64,000 bases of DNA from the NCBI GenBank assembly GCA_003344405.1, contig NOWV01000055.1, forward strand, positions 62,001 through 126,000. The letters run 5' to 3'. The notes under the pieces are model-generated. The model ran no database searches. It saw only the letters and a program-made list of their open reading frames with translations, and was not told the DNA's origin. The DNA is from Trichoplax sp. H2 (lineage: Eukaryota; Placozoa; Uniplacotomia; Trichoplacea). Both the position numbers and the translations under genes were made by a program. Below, in pieces: positions 31,101 to 43,900 of this stretch (within the stretch, counting starts at the first letter, position 1; each line of letters begins with the position of its first letter).

Positions 31101-34100
31101 GGGTGGTAATCTTGAATTGTCAAGATATAATCATGTAGCTTACGTATAACGAGATGTTCTAACTGTTCTTTAGAACAGTTTAATCTAGTTGTTTCTGTAA
31201 TATCGATACGACACCGTGAAGAATGTAGATAGTAAGGGTCCACCTGTTAAATTTGTTGTAAAAAGTTAATATAGCTACCCAAATAAATAACAATTAAGCA
31301 TTCAAATGTAGCATTTGAATTTACAAACCTTATCTAGCTTAATTTTTGCACACAAAGTTTGCAAAACACTTAAAAAATTTAACATAAATCCATCACTTGA
31401 AACAAGGCTATCCTCTACCTATAAAATGAACTAGCATCAGCATCTGCTAACATAGGTAGAAAGAGTAATTTAAATGCTTACTTGCATCTGCGCACGTTTC
31501 TTATTTCTGGTTAGTACAGTCGCAATATAGCTAAGGATAAATTCTTTGCAGTCATTTGTTATCAACATTGAGTGTACAACATTGAACATACTCGTCTACG
31601 CACCAAATACAAACAAAAAAATATACGGTGGACCAATAAATATTTCTATAAATAATCTAACCATATGAAACTCTGTATTGATCATACCCTAACAAACTGA
31701 ATTGCGCGTTGCAAATTTTTCTTAATCATTTTCAAATCGTACTGATTAGGAGTTTCCGCAAAGTACTTCTCGGCTAGTCTCGGCTAGAAAGAAATTATAA
31801 GTTTTTTCAATTGCATCCTCCATTTTAGGTAAAGAAAGTCAGTACTTACGCAATCATCAGCAAACAGCGACATGCCGAAAAACGGGCCTAAAACAGACAA
31901 TCTCTCTAATTCACGCGCAGAACATTTAGTGATAGCAGCAGGCAGCCAAGTTGGAAGCGTTGTCAGTAAGCGACAAATAGGTCTTCGGTTCTCGAACTTT
32001 ATATCACAGAGTTCAGTCATTACTTTGTATACAGCTTGATATTCGTTGTAATCAGCTAGAGTAATACTTTTGACAGCCTGCATCAAACCCATTACAACCG
32101 GTACAAATATCTGTGGTATAATCATATATTACTTTAACGTTATTATCACTGATGTAATGAATCTTCGGTTAATTACCGGGAAATTGAACATACACCGTAT
32201 TACCTACACACATACTGATAAGCTACTATAATTGATATTACCTTCGATAAAGATTTCTCATCTTTGCTGGCTGCATATACCAAGTCGCATAAAAATCCAT
32301 GGGGTAACTTACAATTAGGTATTAAAAATTTAAGTAGTGTCGACGACTCGACTATCGTTCTATAATGAAAAAATTCGTATATATGGTTGTTAGCAAAGTT
32401 TAATGTTGCTAAAGCTACTTACTACCGCCACATATCGCAAATATACAATTCGTGCTAATACAGCAAAGTAAAAGAGTAAATTACCTTGGTCTTGTGAATA
32501 CACCTTCTAAAACAAGTCCAGCAAACGATGCGCATTGTTGACAGCTAGATAATAGTAGGTCTAACCAAATTTGAGGCGCGGGATACTAAATTAAGTAGCG
32601 ATATTACAAAATGAGCAATTTCTCCTATATAAAATATTTCAAGAGATATCTTTGCAATGATAAGTAATTACAGAAATGCGACAAACCTTTATATCACTGC
32701 GCTCCAACGACAGCCGTTCGTAACAAGAACACAAATACGACATCATTTCGTATTCTACAGTATCAATGTCTTCAAGGTCTGACTTATTACTATATAACAA
32801 ATGTCGGTAACTTTATTATTTCATATGCACATTGATACATAGTTTTTAACTACTGTATACAATAATTTCATGACGAAATACCTAGCGCCTGCAGCGCACC
32901 CAGCATTACGTTCTAGTGATGACAATCTTTCCACCAGAATTCGACCAACAAGTTCACAGTAATCTTTTAAAACAGTGATACATAACGTATTATTTATTTA
33001 CAAATAGAGTATCAGATAGATTACATATAATATAGTAATACTGTAAATCAATATTGCAACTAACCGAAGTTATTTTCAGCCTGACTATCAATGGATGGCA
33101 TGTAGTAGTAATCTCCTTCCATGGCATCCTTTTAACAGTCAAAGATTTAGATAAACAAAACTAAAATCAGAAAATAGTCACAAAATATATTGGTAGTAAA
33201 ATTCTTCCAAAGTACCTGATTTGCGGTAACCCGAAATATTCTACATAATGCCGTCTTTATGTCAGCCTCACCAGCTGGCCGAAAATCGAACTATGTTAAA
33301 TTTAATAACAGTGTGAAGATTAGAGGATAGGTACTTTGGTGTTTTAAAAGTATATCACAAAATAATTATCTGCGAATTTGGGTGACGTTGCGTGTAGCTC
33401 TTATACAACGTTAAAATAAAGTCTTGAATACTACAATCCAAGGAAAAGTCTCACTGTATAGATGCTATCAGTATTATTGAAAGTATGATTACTTTTGAGT
33501 TGGTTTGGCTAGGCTTGGCTGGACATGCTTGATTTTGTTCTAAGCATTTACTTTTTTTTCCCGTAAATATTTCGACTGAAGGAGATTGACTAAGACATGG
33601 CGATGCTCTTTTACTACAGCAGGGTACCTGTTTGTCATCTCTATTAAACAAATTACAGAATTTATGAAATAATAATTAATAATTGCAATCAACAACACTA
33701 ATACTCTTTGTAAAATCTATGTCATAGGATATTATAACAATGGTATTATGGGAAAAGTGAACACTCAATTTATGATCTTACGAATTCTAACATGATAAAA
33801 GAAATTCTGCGCACGACTTACTCAAAAGAAGAGTTAAGCGATATCTTTGGAGAAGTATTATCAGAATGATGTTGCCTGATGGCGTCTGTAGCTTTAACAC
33901 CAGGGCATTCGTCAATTTCCATATTCTCCACAGTATCTTGGCTAGAGCAGATTTCCATTGGCTGATCTTGCTGAGATCTTAAAAATGTTACGTTAATATC
34001 TGCATTTAGTATTTTTAGGGTAAAACAACGCATTAAAGCACGATGATCATGCAAACATAGCTTACAGACAGTAATCACTATTGTAAACCAAAAAATTTTG

Positions 34101-36246
34101 ATGGAGATCTGCAAGTACAGTATCTTCTGTACGCACGCTATCTACATACGCGTATAACGTCATGCACGACAATCAATGAAGACAAAATTAAAACGTACGT
34201 ATATTTGAATTTATGTACGCAGTATCAGTAATAAAAGATCATGAACGGTTATCTGATATATACGTACACAACAGATGAGTTCGTAATCACTATGTCAAAT
34301 CTAGTGTGAAGAATAGAATAATACCTGGTTTTGTTATCATCTAAGCCATTGATATCCATGGGTGAAGGGCTATTAGCTGATTTATTAGAACTATTGTCAA
34401 CGACAGATCCGCCAGATAGTCGTGCTAATCTTCGCCGACGTATCTATAAAACAACTCTAGTTAAAATCTCTTTAAAAACGGAAAAGTACTTTATAATTAA
34501 TAAGCGCATCTGTAAATGAAATTATTTTACCCTATGCAATCAAAGTCGGTGTACTAGATTACTATACTAATCTGTTAAAATAATTACCTACTACAGGAGA
34601 TTATCTCTCTGTTACATCTATTCAGTAATATAACAATATTTTAAGATTTATGTAGTCAGCTTACTTGAAGTTAATTATATATAATTTATTATTAATAATA
34701 TGCAGCATTATGAATAGCTCCGAGCAACTTTCGAGAAGCAACCTGTAACAGACTCGCGTCCTGATACTGAACTGGGTTCGACACTCAAATTCGAGAGACT
34801 ACACCCACTAAAAATGGTACGTACTGTACGTACTGTACCGATTCCCAGGTACCGTACCGTATTGTACAGTACTGTACTGTACTGTACAGTATATTCATTC
34901 AGCGTACGGACCGGATCATCGGGCTAGCTTCAAGTGTCAAAAGTCGATGCTGCTTTTCCAGTGATTCAGCACTATTTACAAGCTGGCGATGATCAGCAGC
35001 CGATATGAATATAATCGACATTAATGTCGATCTGTAGATGGCATACTCTACCCTAGCGTCAAAGTAGTTCAAGAATACGAGAATCTAGCCTGCTAGCTTA
35101 ATAAAACTTAAATTAAAAAGACTGAATCATTAGATGAAGCGTGTTGAATAAGCAATATAATCGTTGGCAACATCTAGTAAAGAGAGTAAAAGTCAAGTTC
35201 AATGGCGATTCTTCTATAAACTATCCAATTTTGAAAAGATTCAATACGACAAATCGTCCTGCGTTCAAGATCAGCTCAGTCATTAAAATTACTTTACAAT
35301 CACCATTTCAATATATTTGAAATGAAGGCGATGCTTCAATTAAATCATTCATTGATTAACTAATGTAGCGTATATTTGGTTACGAGTTAACCAAAATAAA
35401 AGTGCGAAGATGGATGGTAATGACATCAAAGTGTTTGAAACCTCGATGTTTAATTATACTGTACAGTATGTATAGAATGACAGTACAATGACGACGAGGG
35501 TGTACAGACAGTAGGGTACGGACGGGAAACCGCTACTGGTTTACATGATTCACAGCGTCGCATACGCGCATTGCAGTAGTGGAGTTGTCCACGGTACAGT
35601 AGAGTATGTATAGTAACCAATAGCGTACAGTCCAGTACAAGTGTACAGTATATACTGAATAGTATAATAGAGCAGAGACTTTACTGTCAATGAAAAATTT
35701 TTTTCAATCTAGTCAGTGATAAGTAAGCAATGAAAATATTCCTCAAGTACTTCGCTGTTGCTGCTCAACTACACTGTACATCCATATTAATGGGGTAAAA
35801 AAAGTTGTAGATCATTAAGCAATGCATAAAATAGATTGCGCACTGCAAGCACTAAAAATGATACAGCATTTTAATCAAGACATCGTTGTCTTTCTGCCCA
35901 ATCTTAACAGTCATACTGTTGCTTGTACTGGACTGTAGAATAGCGTAGATTCAACACAGGCACTCACTCGAGCGATTTTATCCGTGAAATAAAGGTTTAT
36001 AAATTAAAGTATACACCAATCATGGTCAAAGATAACTAATGAGTTACTGTAAGCTTATACAACCAAGAATGATCAATGAATAACAGAAGAAGAAGAATCA
36101 TTGCCGAAATCCGATATTATAACGCAGAGTCATCATCGACAATCACAATCTAAGCAGACTATTCAAAGTATCATCATTGGCATACTGTACAGTTTACCGC
36201 TGATAGGAGTCAATTTTACCTCTTCCGCTGTTAGTTGTTCACTCAT
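28186..36246 (-). CDS. UBE4B: Ubiquitin conjugation factor E4 B (U-box E3/E4 ligase)
   Basis: UFD2-type ligase that extends ubiquitin chains on substrates handled with p97/VCP. Exons in transcript order: 36246-36220, 34443-34325, 33977-33822, 33640-33493, 33290-33216, 33128-33065, 32963-32882, 32789-32687, 32585-32485, 32359-32242, 32110-31850, 31783-31688, 31595-31482, 31418-31329, 31243-31144, 31041-30806, 30705-30584, 30512-30414, 30310-30190, 30098-29984, 29899-29773, 29679-29535, 29457-29323, 29237-29160, 29032-28919, 28829-28761, 28681-28576, 28459-28313, 28247-28186; 1109 residues. The nine-codon first exon (MSEQLTAEE) joins IRRRRLARL, the conserved N-terminus. The UFD2 core is clear ([40 protein letters not shown]). 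The C-terminal U-box holds [22 protein letters not shown] and [10 protein letters not shown]. It is UBE4B rather than UBE4A from the U-box wording. The middle Ser-rich spacer of mammals is much shorter. Confidence 0.96.
34444..36219. other. Large first intron of UBE4B, filled with repeats
   Basis: 1.78-kb intron, far larger than the gene's other introns. It contains dense ACTGT/ACAGT tracts near 34818-34892 and 35458-35650 and no coding signal that I can support. Confidence 0.7.
34815..34895. repeat. Self-complementary ACTGT/ACAGT pentamer tract
   Basis: GTAC-rich tract with ACTGT units flipping to ACAGT, inside intron 1 of UBE4B. Confidence 0.8.
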
Positions 36247-36461
36247 CCTTGCAGAATTCTGTTAGTCATATGGAAGGAGCAATCAAATCAATATTTTGTT
36301 CAGGTCAGGTCGACCTTTACTCCAAAATATACGTAGTAGTAATGACCAATTTTAATTCAAGAAATGAAATAAAAGCTTCGACTTTATTGTCATTCAACTT
36401 CAGTGCACCATATGAACTGGTATGAAATACCAGTCAAGATAGCAAATTGCTGGAAGTTATA

Positions 36462-36632
36462 TACTACAGTACTGTAGGCATAGTGAGTCTGCTGTACTGT
36501 ACTGTAGGTTGTACTATACTGTACGGTACTGTACTGTACGTTTTTCTTTTTTTCCAGTACAGTACTGTACTGTACAGTACAGTATTGTACCGTAATACTG
36601 TATTCAGTGTACTGTACAGTACTGTATACAGA
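36462..36632. repeat. Self-complementary ACTGT/ACAGT pentamer cluster
   Basis: Two pentamer tracts on either side of a poly-T stretch at 36541-36555. Each switches orientation at least once. A 9-bp perfect hairpin at 36633-36656 abuts the right end. Confidence 0.8.
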
Positions 36633-37694
36633 CGTCCAGACTTTTATGTCTGGACGACTTGATCGGATTCGGTACTACTGTCCGATGCGGACAACATTTT
36701 GTTGACTCATTCTGCCTTTGCGTTTTTTATTTTATTTTATTCTAAAACAACATCCGCTCGAGCATACTGTTTTAGTTAGTATACAATATACAAGTGTACC
36801 GTCAGATTATGCTTGTCTGATAGTTCATTAGCCTACAGCGTGTAGTACCTTCTTACAATGACCTCGTCAAGACAGACAATCAGGCCATTGAAAAAAAGCG
36901 TAAAAACACGAAATGGAGACAATACAAGGGTTTCACAAGACTTATAAATATTATACAATAAATTAATAAAACTGCGTCTTGCTTAGAACTTGATTACTGA
37001 GGACTGAAATAGATAGAGAACGATGCAGATTCGACAGCTCAATCGGACAGCTGCTGTCTTCAACCTTATCCAATTCTTGGGCACAATATAAAACTGAATG
37101 CGCTATTTTACTCGCTACTCATGATAGCAGTTTACTTGGGACACGTTAAGCTACGTTCAAAAAGATTCTTGTAAAATACGCGTACATTACAGCAATAATA
37201 AAATGGTAGTTCTACATAAAAACGAACACTAAGGCCGATGCATATTGTCTATGCCAATGCTGCGCCGTTCTACTACAATACTGTACAGTGTAGTGTATAT
37301 CCATTCATCTTACGATTAGTGTTAGTATACTATACTGGATGCTGACGCCATAAGTACAGTTGATTATTATTATTACTGTATATTAAATAGCCTTTAGTTG
37401 CATAAGGAGTGTGTAAAGCCACGGACTACTCCTCGAGGGCATATTGACGATGAGAAAGCACAGTACGCGCATTGGTCAGTTTAGTGGTACTACAGGTTAG
37501 TATCACATTGTTGGATGGAGATAAAAACTCGAGTTGAGTAATCCCTGATTCTAGGCTCTAGCAACAAGAACAGCGTCCAGTACAGTACACAATCTGTTGC
37601 ATAGTCGAGTTTACAGGCAACATTTCGAAATGATATCAACTATTTTTAGAGTCAGTGTGATTTCGTTCAAGTGCATGGTTAGAATGTTGATGGA

Positions 37695-38220
37695 GTCGCT
37701 TGAAATTTTGCTGTACTGTACAGTACAGTAGTGTACACTTTGCTTTGCAATCGCTTGAAACTTGCTATATTGTACTGTACACTTTGCTTTGCAATCGCTT
37801 GAAACTTTGCTATGCTGTACTGTACTGTACTCTAGTGCAAACTTTGCTATGCAATCGCTTGAAACTTTTGCTATACTGTACACTGTACAGTACTGTAGTG
37901 TACACTTTGCTTTGCAATCGCTTGAAACTACGCTATAATGTTGTACAGTACAGCATAGGTGCCATACAGTACTGTACTGTACTGTACTGTAGGTTCACAC
38001 GAGCGGTGAAAACCTGGCGACCGGCGATAAGTCTTGTCATTGCAGTCAAATCCTGTACAGTATACGATTTTGTCTTCCAGTACAGTACAAGCTCTGACTG
38101 TACTGTACACTGTACTGTACAGTACAGTACTCTACAGTACAGTACAGTACGTACAGTACAGGAGTATACAATACAATGTACACTGTGCAGTGTACTGTAC
38201 ATTGTACAGTAGTAACCACG
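37695..38220. repeat. Composite tandem repeat with pentamer tracts
   Basis: The block CAATCGCTTGAAAC recurs at 37748, 37792, 37852 and 37915, with a partial copy near 37695. Each is followed by a variable ACTGT/ACAGT tract, so the unit is 44-63 bp. To the right the pentamer repeat continues with short interruptions to about 38220, the densest such stretch in the window. Confidence 0.85.
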
Positions 38221-40449
38221 GCTGCGCAGAGTGTATGAAATAAAAGGAGATCGACGAAAGCTGGAGAGGGCTATACTGTACTGTATACTTGGACAGTATG
38301 GCATGCACCCAACAGTATACAGACAGTACAGCAGACCCCAGTGCAGAACTACACCGTAGCACTTCTTTTGTATCCAATACTGTACGTTGCTACATGTGCC
38401 CTTGGAAGTCGCTCGTTGGACCCATTTGGACCAGTCTTAATTTCAATATTTACAAATATATCGCTCATCATTAGTTGCAGCTATACCTGAGATTTCTTCT
38501 TTTTCCACCCCTTTACCTGTATCCAAACCCTATTTTGTATACAGCTAAAGGATGAGATTGGTATTTACTATAAATTTAAGTATGTAGTCTATATACAATC
38601 ATCCAAAATTAACTACAGAAAGAGAAATTAACGTTCTAGGTAAGGTTGAACTAGCTTAATAATTCAACAATCGTTTCGCCTTGTTTTTATTATTTAGTCT
38701 ATTTCATCGATTGGCATCTGTTAATCAGTTGGAAAGAGGCTTTTTTATTTTATCTTCTGAGCTGTTTGATCCTCAGTTATTTGTTGCTTATTTTGTGTAT
38801 CCAAGCTAGAACAATAAGCCAAAAGAATAATTTTAAAAAGAAGTAGAGTACTCTACGTGACAACGATCGTTTACGATCGACCTAAGCTCTCTAATTTCAC
38901 TCAATGGGATAGTCCAATTCATCATGATAAATTAATATACATGAAAAGATTGCCTAGATTGAAAATGGCCTCAAAATATCCCAGTTTATCATGAAGTATT
39001 TAGGTAATGTCAATGAATTGATCATTGCGGCTAAAAGAGAAAGCAATCAACGTAGGTGTAGAATAGTAGAAGAATATCCGCTGAAGTTTAATTCCTTTTT
39101 TTACCGTTATGAAATTAGACGGTATGCATGTAGAAGAATATCAGTAACATCGTAATGTAGGAGAAGAGGATATACTACTAATAGATGAATCCATTTTACT
39201 TTATGCAGTCAGCTAACACTCAATATATTGAGAGCAGAACTAATCAAATGAAATTACCTACCGCTATATAATAAACAACGAGATACGTATAACAACATAC
39301 GGGCGTACAGTATTTGGACAACATCTTCAATAAAACTATTTTCTAGGTGCTACCGGCAAAAATGAATACTATTTTCTCTTGCAATATCATACTGGAATAA
39401 ATTATTTCAATCATCTGGATGAAAGGAAAACAATTCTATTTAAATGATATCATGCATAACAAGAAATATTACATTATCTTCGCTTTCTACTTACATTACA
39501 ACAGGGATACGATGACACTTTCTTTCCCTATCCTCCCAAAGTCATGACAAAATTAGATAACGGAAAGATAACTATTATGTTCTACTTTTCGTACTAATTT
39601 GTAATATTTAACGAGATACAAGTATCACATCCTTCAGGATAATAACGTGTTGGTGATAGGAACAATATCGATCCCTATTTGTCTGGCCTTAATATCATTA
39701 TCTGATTACTGCCATTGATTAGTCAATAGCAGAAATTGGCTGGTTTTACTGACATACATATTGTTTCATATCGCGATGCCTACGCGCGCTAGGCTAATGA
39801 TAATTAGAAACGTTACACTTTATCCAAAGCTTTCACGGTTTTTACTGTATAATATTGATTACTGTATCTATTTACAGATCATTATTCTCACTTTAATAAT
39901 AATTATAATCACGAACCGGTAAATATATCCATAGCCAAATGCCAATATGGATGTAGAAAATGTGATAGATTTAGATTAACCGCAACAAGAACTGACCAAA
40001 TCACAGGACATTTACAAAAACTAGCCAATAAAACAAGCCCTTTTACACCTACGAATAATATCTTTCCCGATATTGAATACTGTTCGTAGTAGCTAATCAA
40101 CTTTTACCCTGTTGCTTGCTCTTATTTTGCAATGTTCACCTTAAAATAGATTAACAAATACAGCCTGAAATAGCGATTCAGTAGAGTCATACAGTAAAAT
40201 ACGGTATCGATTTTAATACTGTGGCATACTGCATTTTATATAGTTATTTGCTGTAAATTCCATGGATATGAAATTTTATGCTAATAAGTGCATCGGTATT
40301 GGTAGATAAGACGTTTTGTTCTTCTCAATTTTTCCAACGGAAAGGAGTTACTACGAAAGGAATCAAATCTATATAGTGATGTCTTAACAGAATCATCACC
40401 AAATAGATAAAATGACAGTATATTTCGTTATAATAAGTTTAAATTGATT

Positions 40450-40608
40450 ATGGGTGGCATTGTTAGCTTTTTCATTAACATTCTTAACATCCTTCGTGCA
40501 CTTGATGCAAACATCAATACTTCGACTATAGAGGATGCTTTATACTTTATGTATCATCATTCGCGCTTGAAAACATCTGATATCTATATAGAAAGTTATG
40601 CTAAATAA
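40450..40608 (+). CDS. Possible small ORF, 52 residues
   Basis: ATG-to-stop frame starting MGGIVSFF, a start compatible with N-myristoylation, followed by a short hydrophobic helix-like segment and a polar tail. The TAA stop overlaps an AATAAA. I know no family for it, and an open frame of this length is expected by chance in DNA this AT-rich, so it is a weak candidate only. Confidence 0.12.
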   Translation: MGGIVSFFINILNILRALDANINTSTIEDALYFMYHHSRLKTSDIYIESYAK

Positions 40609-40952
40609 ACTTTATATTCAATGGCCGTCCTTTACTCAAGTTACAACTGTATACCATTAGAAATTTCTTCAACTTAGAATTACAGTAACAAGTCGATGAT
40701 AATTTTACCGACAGTGTAGCAAATAATGCTAGCTAGTAGATATCATCAATAACTAGTTACCTTTAGCTTTCCCATGAGCAGCTTCATTTTTTTTTCTCAT
40801 GATTTTATAAATGGCAGTATATACTAACATGGATGGTATAATTTTACTTTTGCAACATTTGGCTTACATGAAATAGGTAGCGTATTCCTGTTACTAATGT
40901 ACAATTGAAAAATTTTTATTAATCAGATTTTAGATAAAGTAGGCCTGCAAAA

Positions 40953-43900
40953 ATGAATGCGCTACAGAAATTCTTTGATGATCTGAGTTAGTATTGTTTT
41001 TCGGATTAAGATTAACTATTTCACAATATAGCTAATTTTTTACTGTGCTATAAATTGATTAATAGTCACAAAATACGATAGTCCGTCAAGAAAGTTCCTC
41101 CATTATGACATTAGATCACTAAGTGAATAATCTAATTTACAATCTACTTATGTCAATTATAGAAAGTCGAGATTACGATACTATTCGATTTGCAACTTAT
41201 CGAACATGCTGTAAATTGCGCTACTTGAGGGAAAAGACAACATGTAAGTGAAATATCAACTATCAAGACAACTTTCACTAGCTATTATGATTTATTTAGA
41301 TTGCTGTAGTATTTTATATATATACGCATATATGAATTCCATGCTAGTTCATATTATTATCAATTTTAATCGTGGTAAATTTTGCCTTGTCCAATATTTG
41401 TCATGGCTACGTCATCAAAAATTAGTATACAGACATACTATAACAATACATTGTAATTTGATAATTACTGTGAAGATAATGAAAGATGATTTGGTTTATA
41501 AGATCTAAGAAATTGGTTGGTGATTTCTTTGTAGTATCCAAAGTGGATATATTTTCTGTCATCGAACTTTTCAGAAGTAATGGATTAATAGGGGTTAACA
41601 ATAATCAGACACTGACACTCCAACAAATGAAAGTGGTTATCCGTAATCTGCTATGGACGCTAAATAAGCGATTGCCTTTGAGAAATTCCAACAATTTTCA
41701 AAATACAGTCAAATTAATTTATGCATTCATGGCTGCTACCTATGCAAGGTATTCCTTCATATTTTAATGGAGTCTTTCACTCTTTTACTTGACATTATTT
41801 AGCTAATTCTATATTTCTTATAAAATTGGATAGGGATGACATTATTCGCATTTCATCCCTTAAAATAGCTTTGGCAATTCTTTGTAGTGGTAAATTAATG
41901 GACAGACTTAGATGTAAGTTCGAGAGCTTGAAAGTACTGGCTCTAGCCTAGTAAAATAAAAATGAAAAATGAAATGAATCATTGAGACAAGGCGTTTATT
42001 GATACACACACAGGTCTACGTAATTTCTAATTTGATGAATTTGTTTTTTAATTTTTTTTTAATGTTTTTTGAATTATAGACATTTACACTTTAATCTCCG
42101 ATAGTAATGGTGCCCTAATAAAAGATAAATTCGAAAGCTTTTTAATCGACGTATTAGCTGTATGTCACTTACGTAGTACAGATACATAATTTTATTATGC
42201 ACATATTATGACGTTACTCATTATGGTTGCTATTTAGTTGCCCACGGCACTCGGTGAAGGCCTCACATTTTCCTATAAAGTAGGCATGTTGGAACAGTGT
42301 CTTAATGATGAGGTTAGGATAAATCTGCAGATTCTTATTATTACGACATTGTCAATTATATTAAAACAATTAACTATCTAAAATTAGCAATTACGCGATG
42401 GAGGAGATGTAAATGGTTTCATCGGCTGGATTACCGAACCTGACCCCTCTTCGCGTTTGATCTGGTTATCAGTATTATACAAAATGAATCAAACTGAAAA
42501 TGGTATTAATTGTCTATTGGTTTCAGCATCTAACTAAATTATTTTTTTCTAAGTAATGATTTTTCTTATTTTTTCAGTTCACCATATGATAAAATGTAAA
42601 ACTTGCGAGAAACAAAATTTTACCGGACTTAGGTTGATTCCTATAAATTTTTATTCTATCGAATAATTCAAAAAAACGATAGTAATCGTCAATTAACGTT
42701 TTTTATTTTTTTCTCTTTTATCGTATCAACATAATTCAAATTACCCTTGGATACCATACTTGAAGATATAAATGTCTTCAGTGTTACAACTATCAACAAT
42801 GCCAGGTAGTTATGATTGTGATATAATTCGTTTTTTACTTATCAACAGTGTCGTATCATTAACTTTTTTACAATGCATTAATCAACCATACGTACAACAT
42901 TTAAAAGTAAATTTTTGCCTAAATTTTTCCAAGGATTGCTATTGGAGAGGCAGAATAAGTGCTCAACATGATCTTGACCATAATGTTAAAGAATTCGCCG
43001 TTTGGGTATAGAATATTTCTAATTATTTACTTGATAAACTGGATTGATTATATAGTTACCGTACCCATATTTTCACTCCATTACTATTTATTCTCTGAAT
43101 TAGTTGAGTCGAGGTAAATCCTTGACCAGATCTATTCGTAGATCTTTCCGATGTTTTCCTACTAAAAGTAGCCCGAAATTAATAGAATCACCCAGCCAGC
43201 ATAAGAATACACTTGATCTACATTGTATAGTGTAAGACACGATCTTTGTATTTGAATGTTCTGATAAATATAATTGATTAGCAAGTATAGTATTACAATT
43301 CAATTAAATTCAATGAAATCACTAATATTTGTATTAATATTTAGGCCGACAGTCCCTGCACCTGAAGTTAATGAAACTTACGGAACGGATACATCGTAAG
43401 TAGTTCACTGCTTGGTACAAGCAGAACTTTTTAATATCTGTGATTGTATCTTTATTAGTTTTTATTTTTTATAGAAAGTAGTATCTCAGTAAGTTTTATA
43501 TTCAAATTTTCTTAATAAATAGCGTTAATGAAGAACACGCTCTTATAGCAAGATATGCATCTAGGTAAGCAGGTTATGTTACGTAAATCTTTTTCTGCTG
43601 ATCTATTAGACCTCCATTATCGCTCTACTTAAAGAAAGGGCAATAATTATATAATTTATTTTATTGTACTTTTATCAAAATATGTAGACTTGCCAGGCAT
43701 GCAGAAAATGCGGTAAGAATTAAATGAATATAATTCTATTTTGATTAATCATTAACTTGTAAAATATTTAAAAAATTTTTGCTTCTATTAGCCTAGTACA
43801 CCTAACGAACTGACTCTAAATATGAAAGAGACTGTAGAGAAAGAAAGATTGATTGGCACTCTTGCAGAAAGAAATATGTTCGTATATAGTCATTAAATTA

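Larger units (their letters stand above)
36247..40952. other. Upstream region of divergent UBE4B and dystrobrevin-like gene
   Basis: 4.7 kb between divergent starts. The left half (36460-38400) is packed with ACTGT/ACAGT tracts and a composite tandem repeat. The right half (38500-40950) is ordinary AT-rich DNA with runs of open frame on both strands but no family match. A 52-codon frame at 40450-40608 is noted separately. Confidence 0.5.

Noticed and set aside
34731-34800. Possible tRNA B-box-like GGTTCGA string
   Set aside because: No matching A box, acceptor stem or cloverleaf could be drawn.
37700-38212. 170-codon frame, and others near 37611-38377 on both strands
   Set aside because: Made almost wholly of the ACTGT/ACAGT repeat, which lacks stops in several frames.
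39909-40100. Minus-strand frame resembling a receptor transmembrane segment, with another fragment near 40760-40835
   Set aside because: The two pieces are in different frames with stops between, lack class A GPCR motifs such as NPxxY, and leave no room for the first helices.
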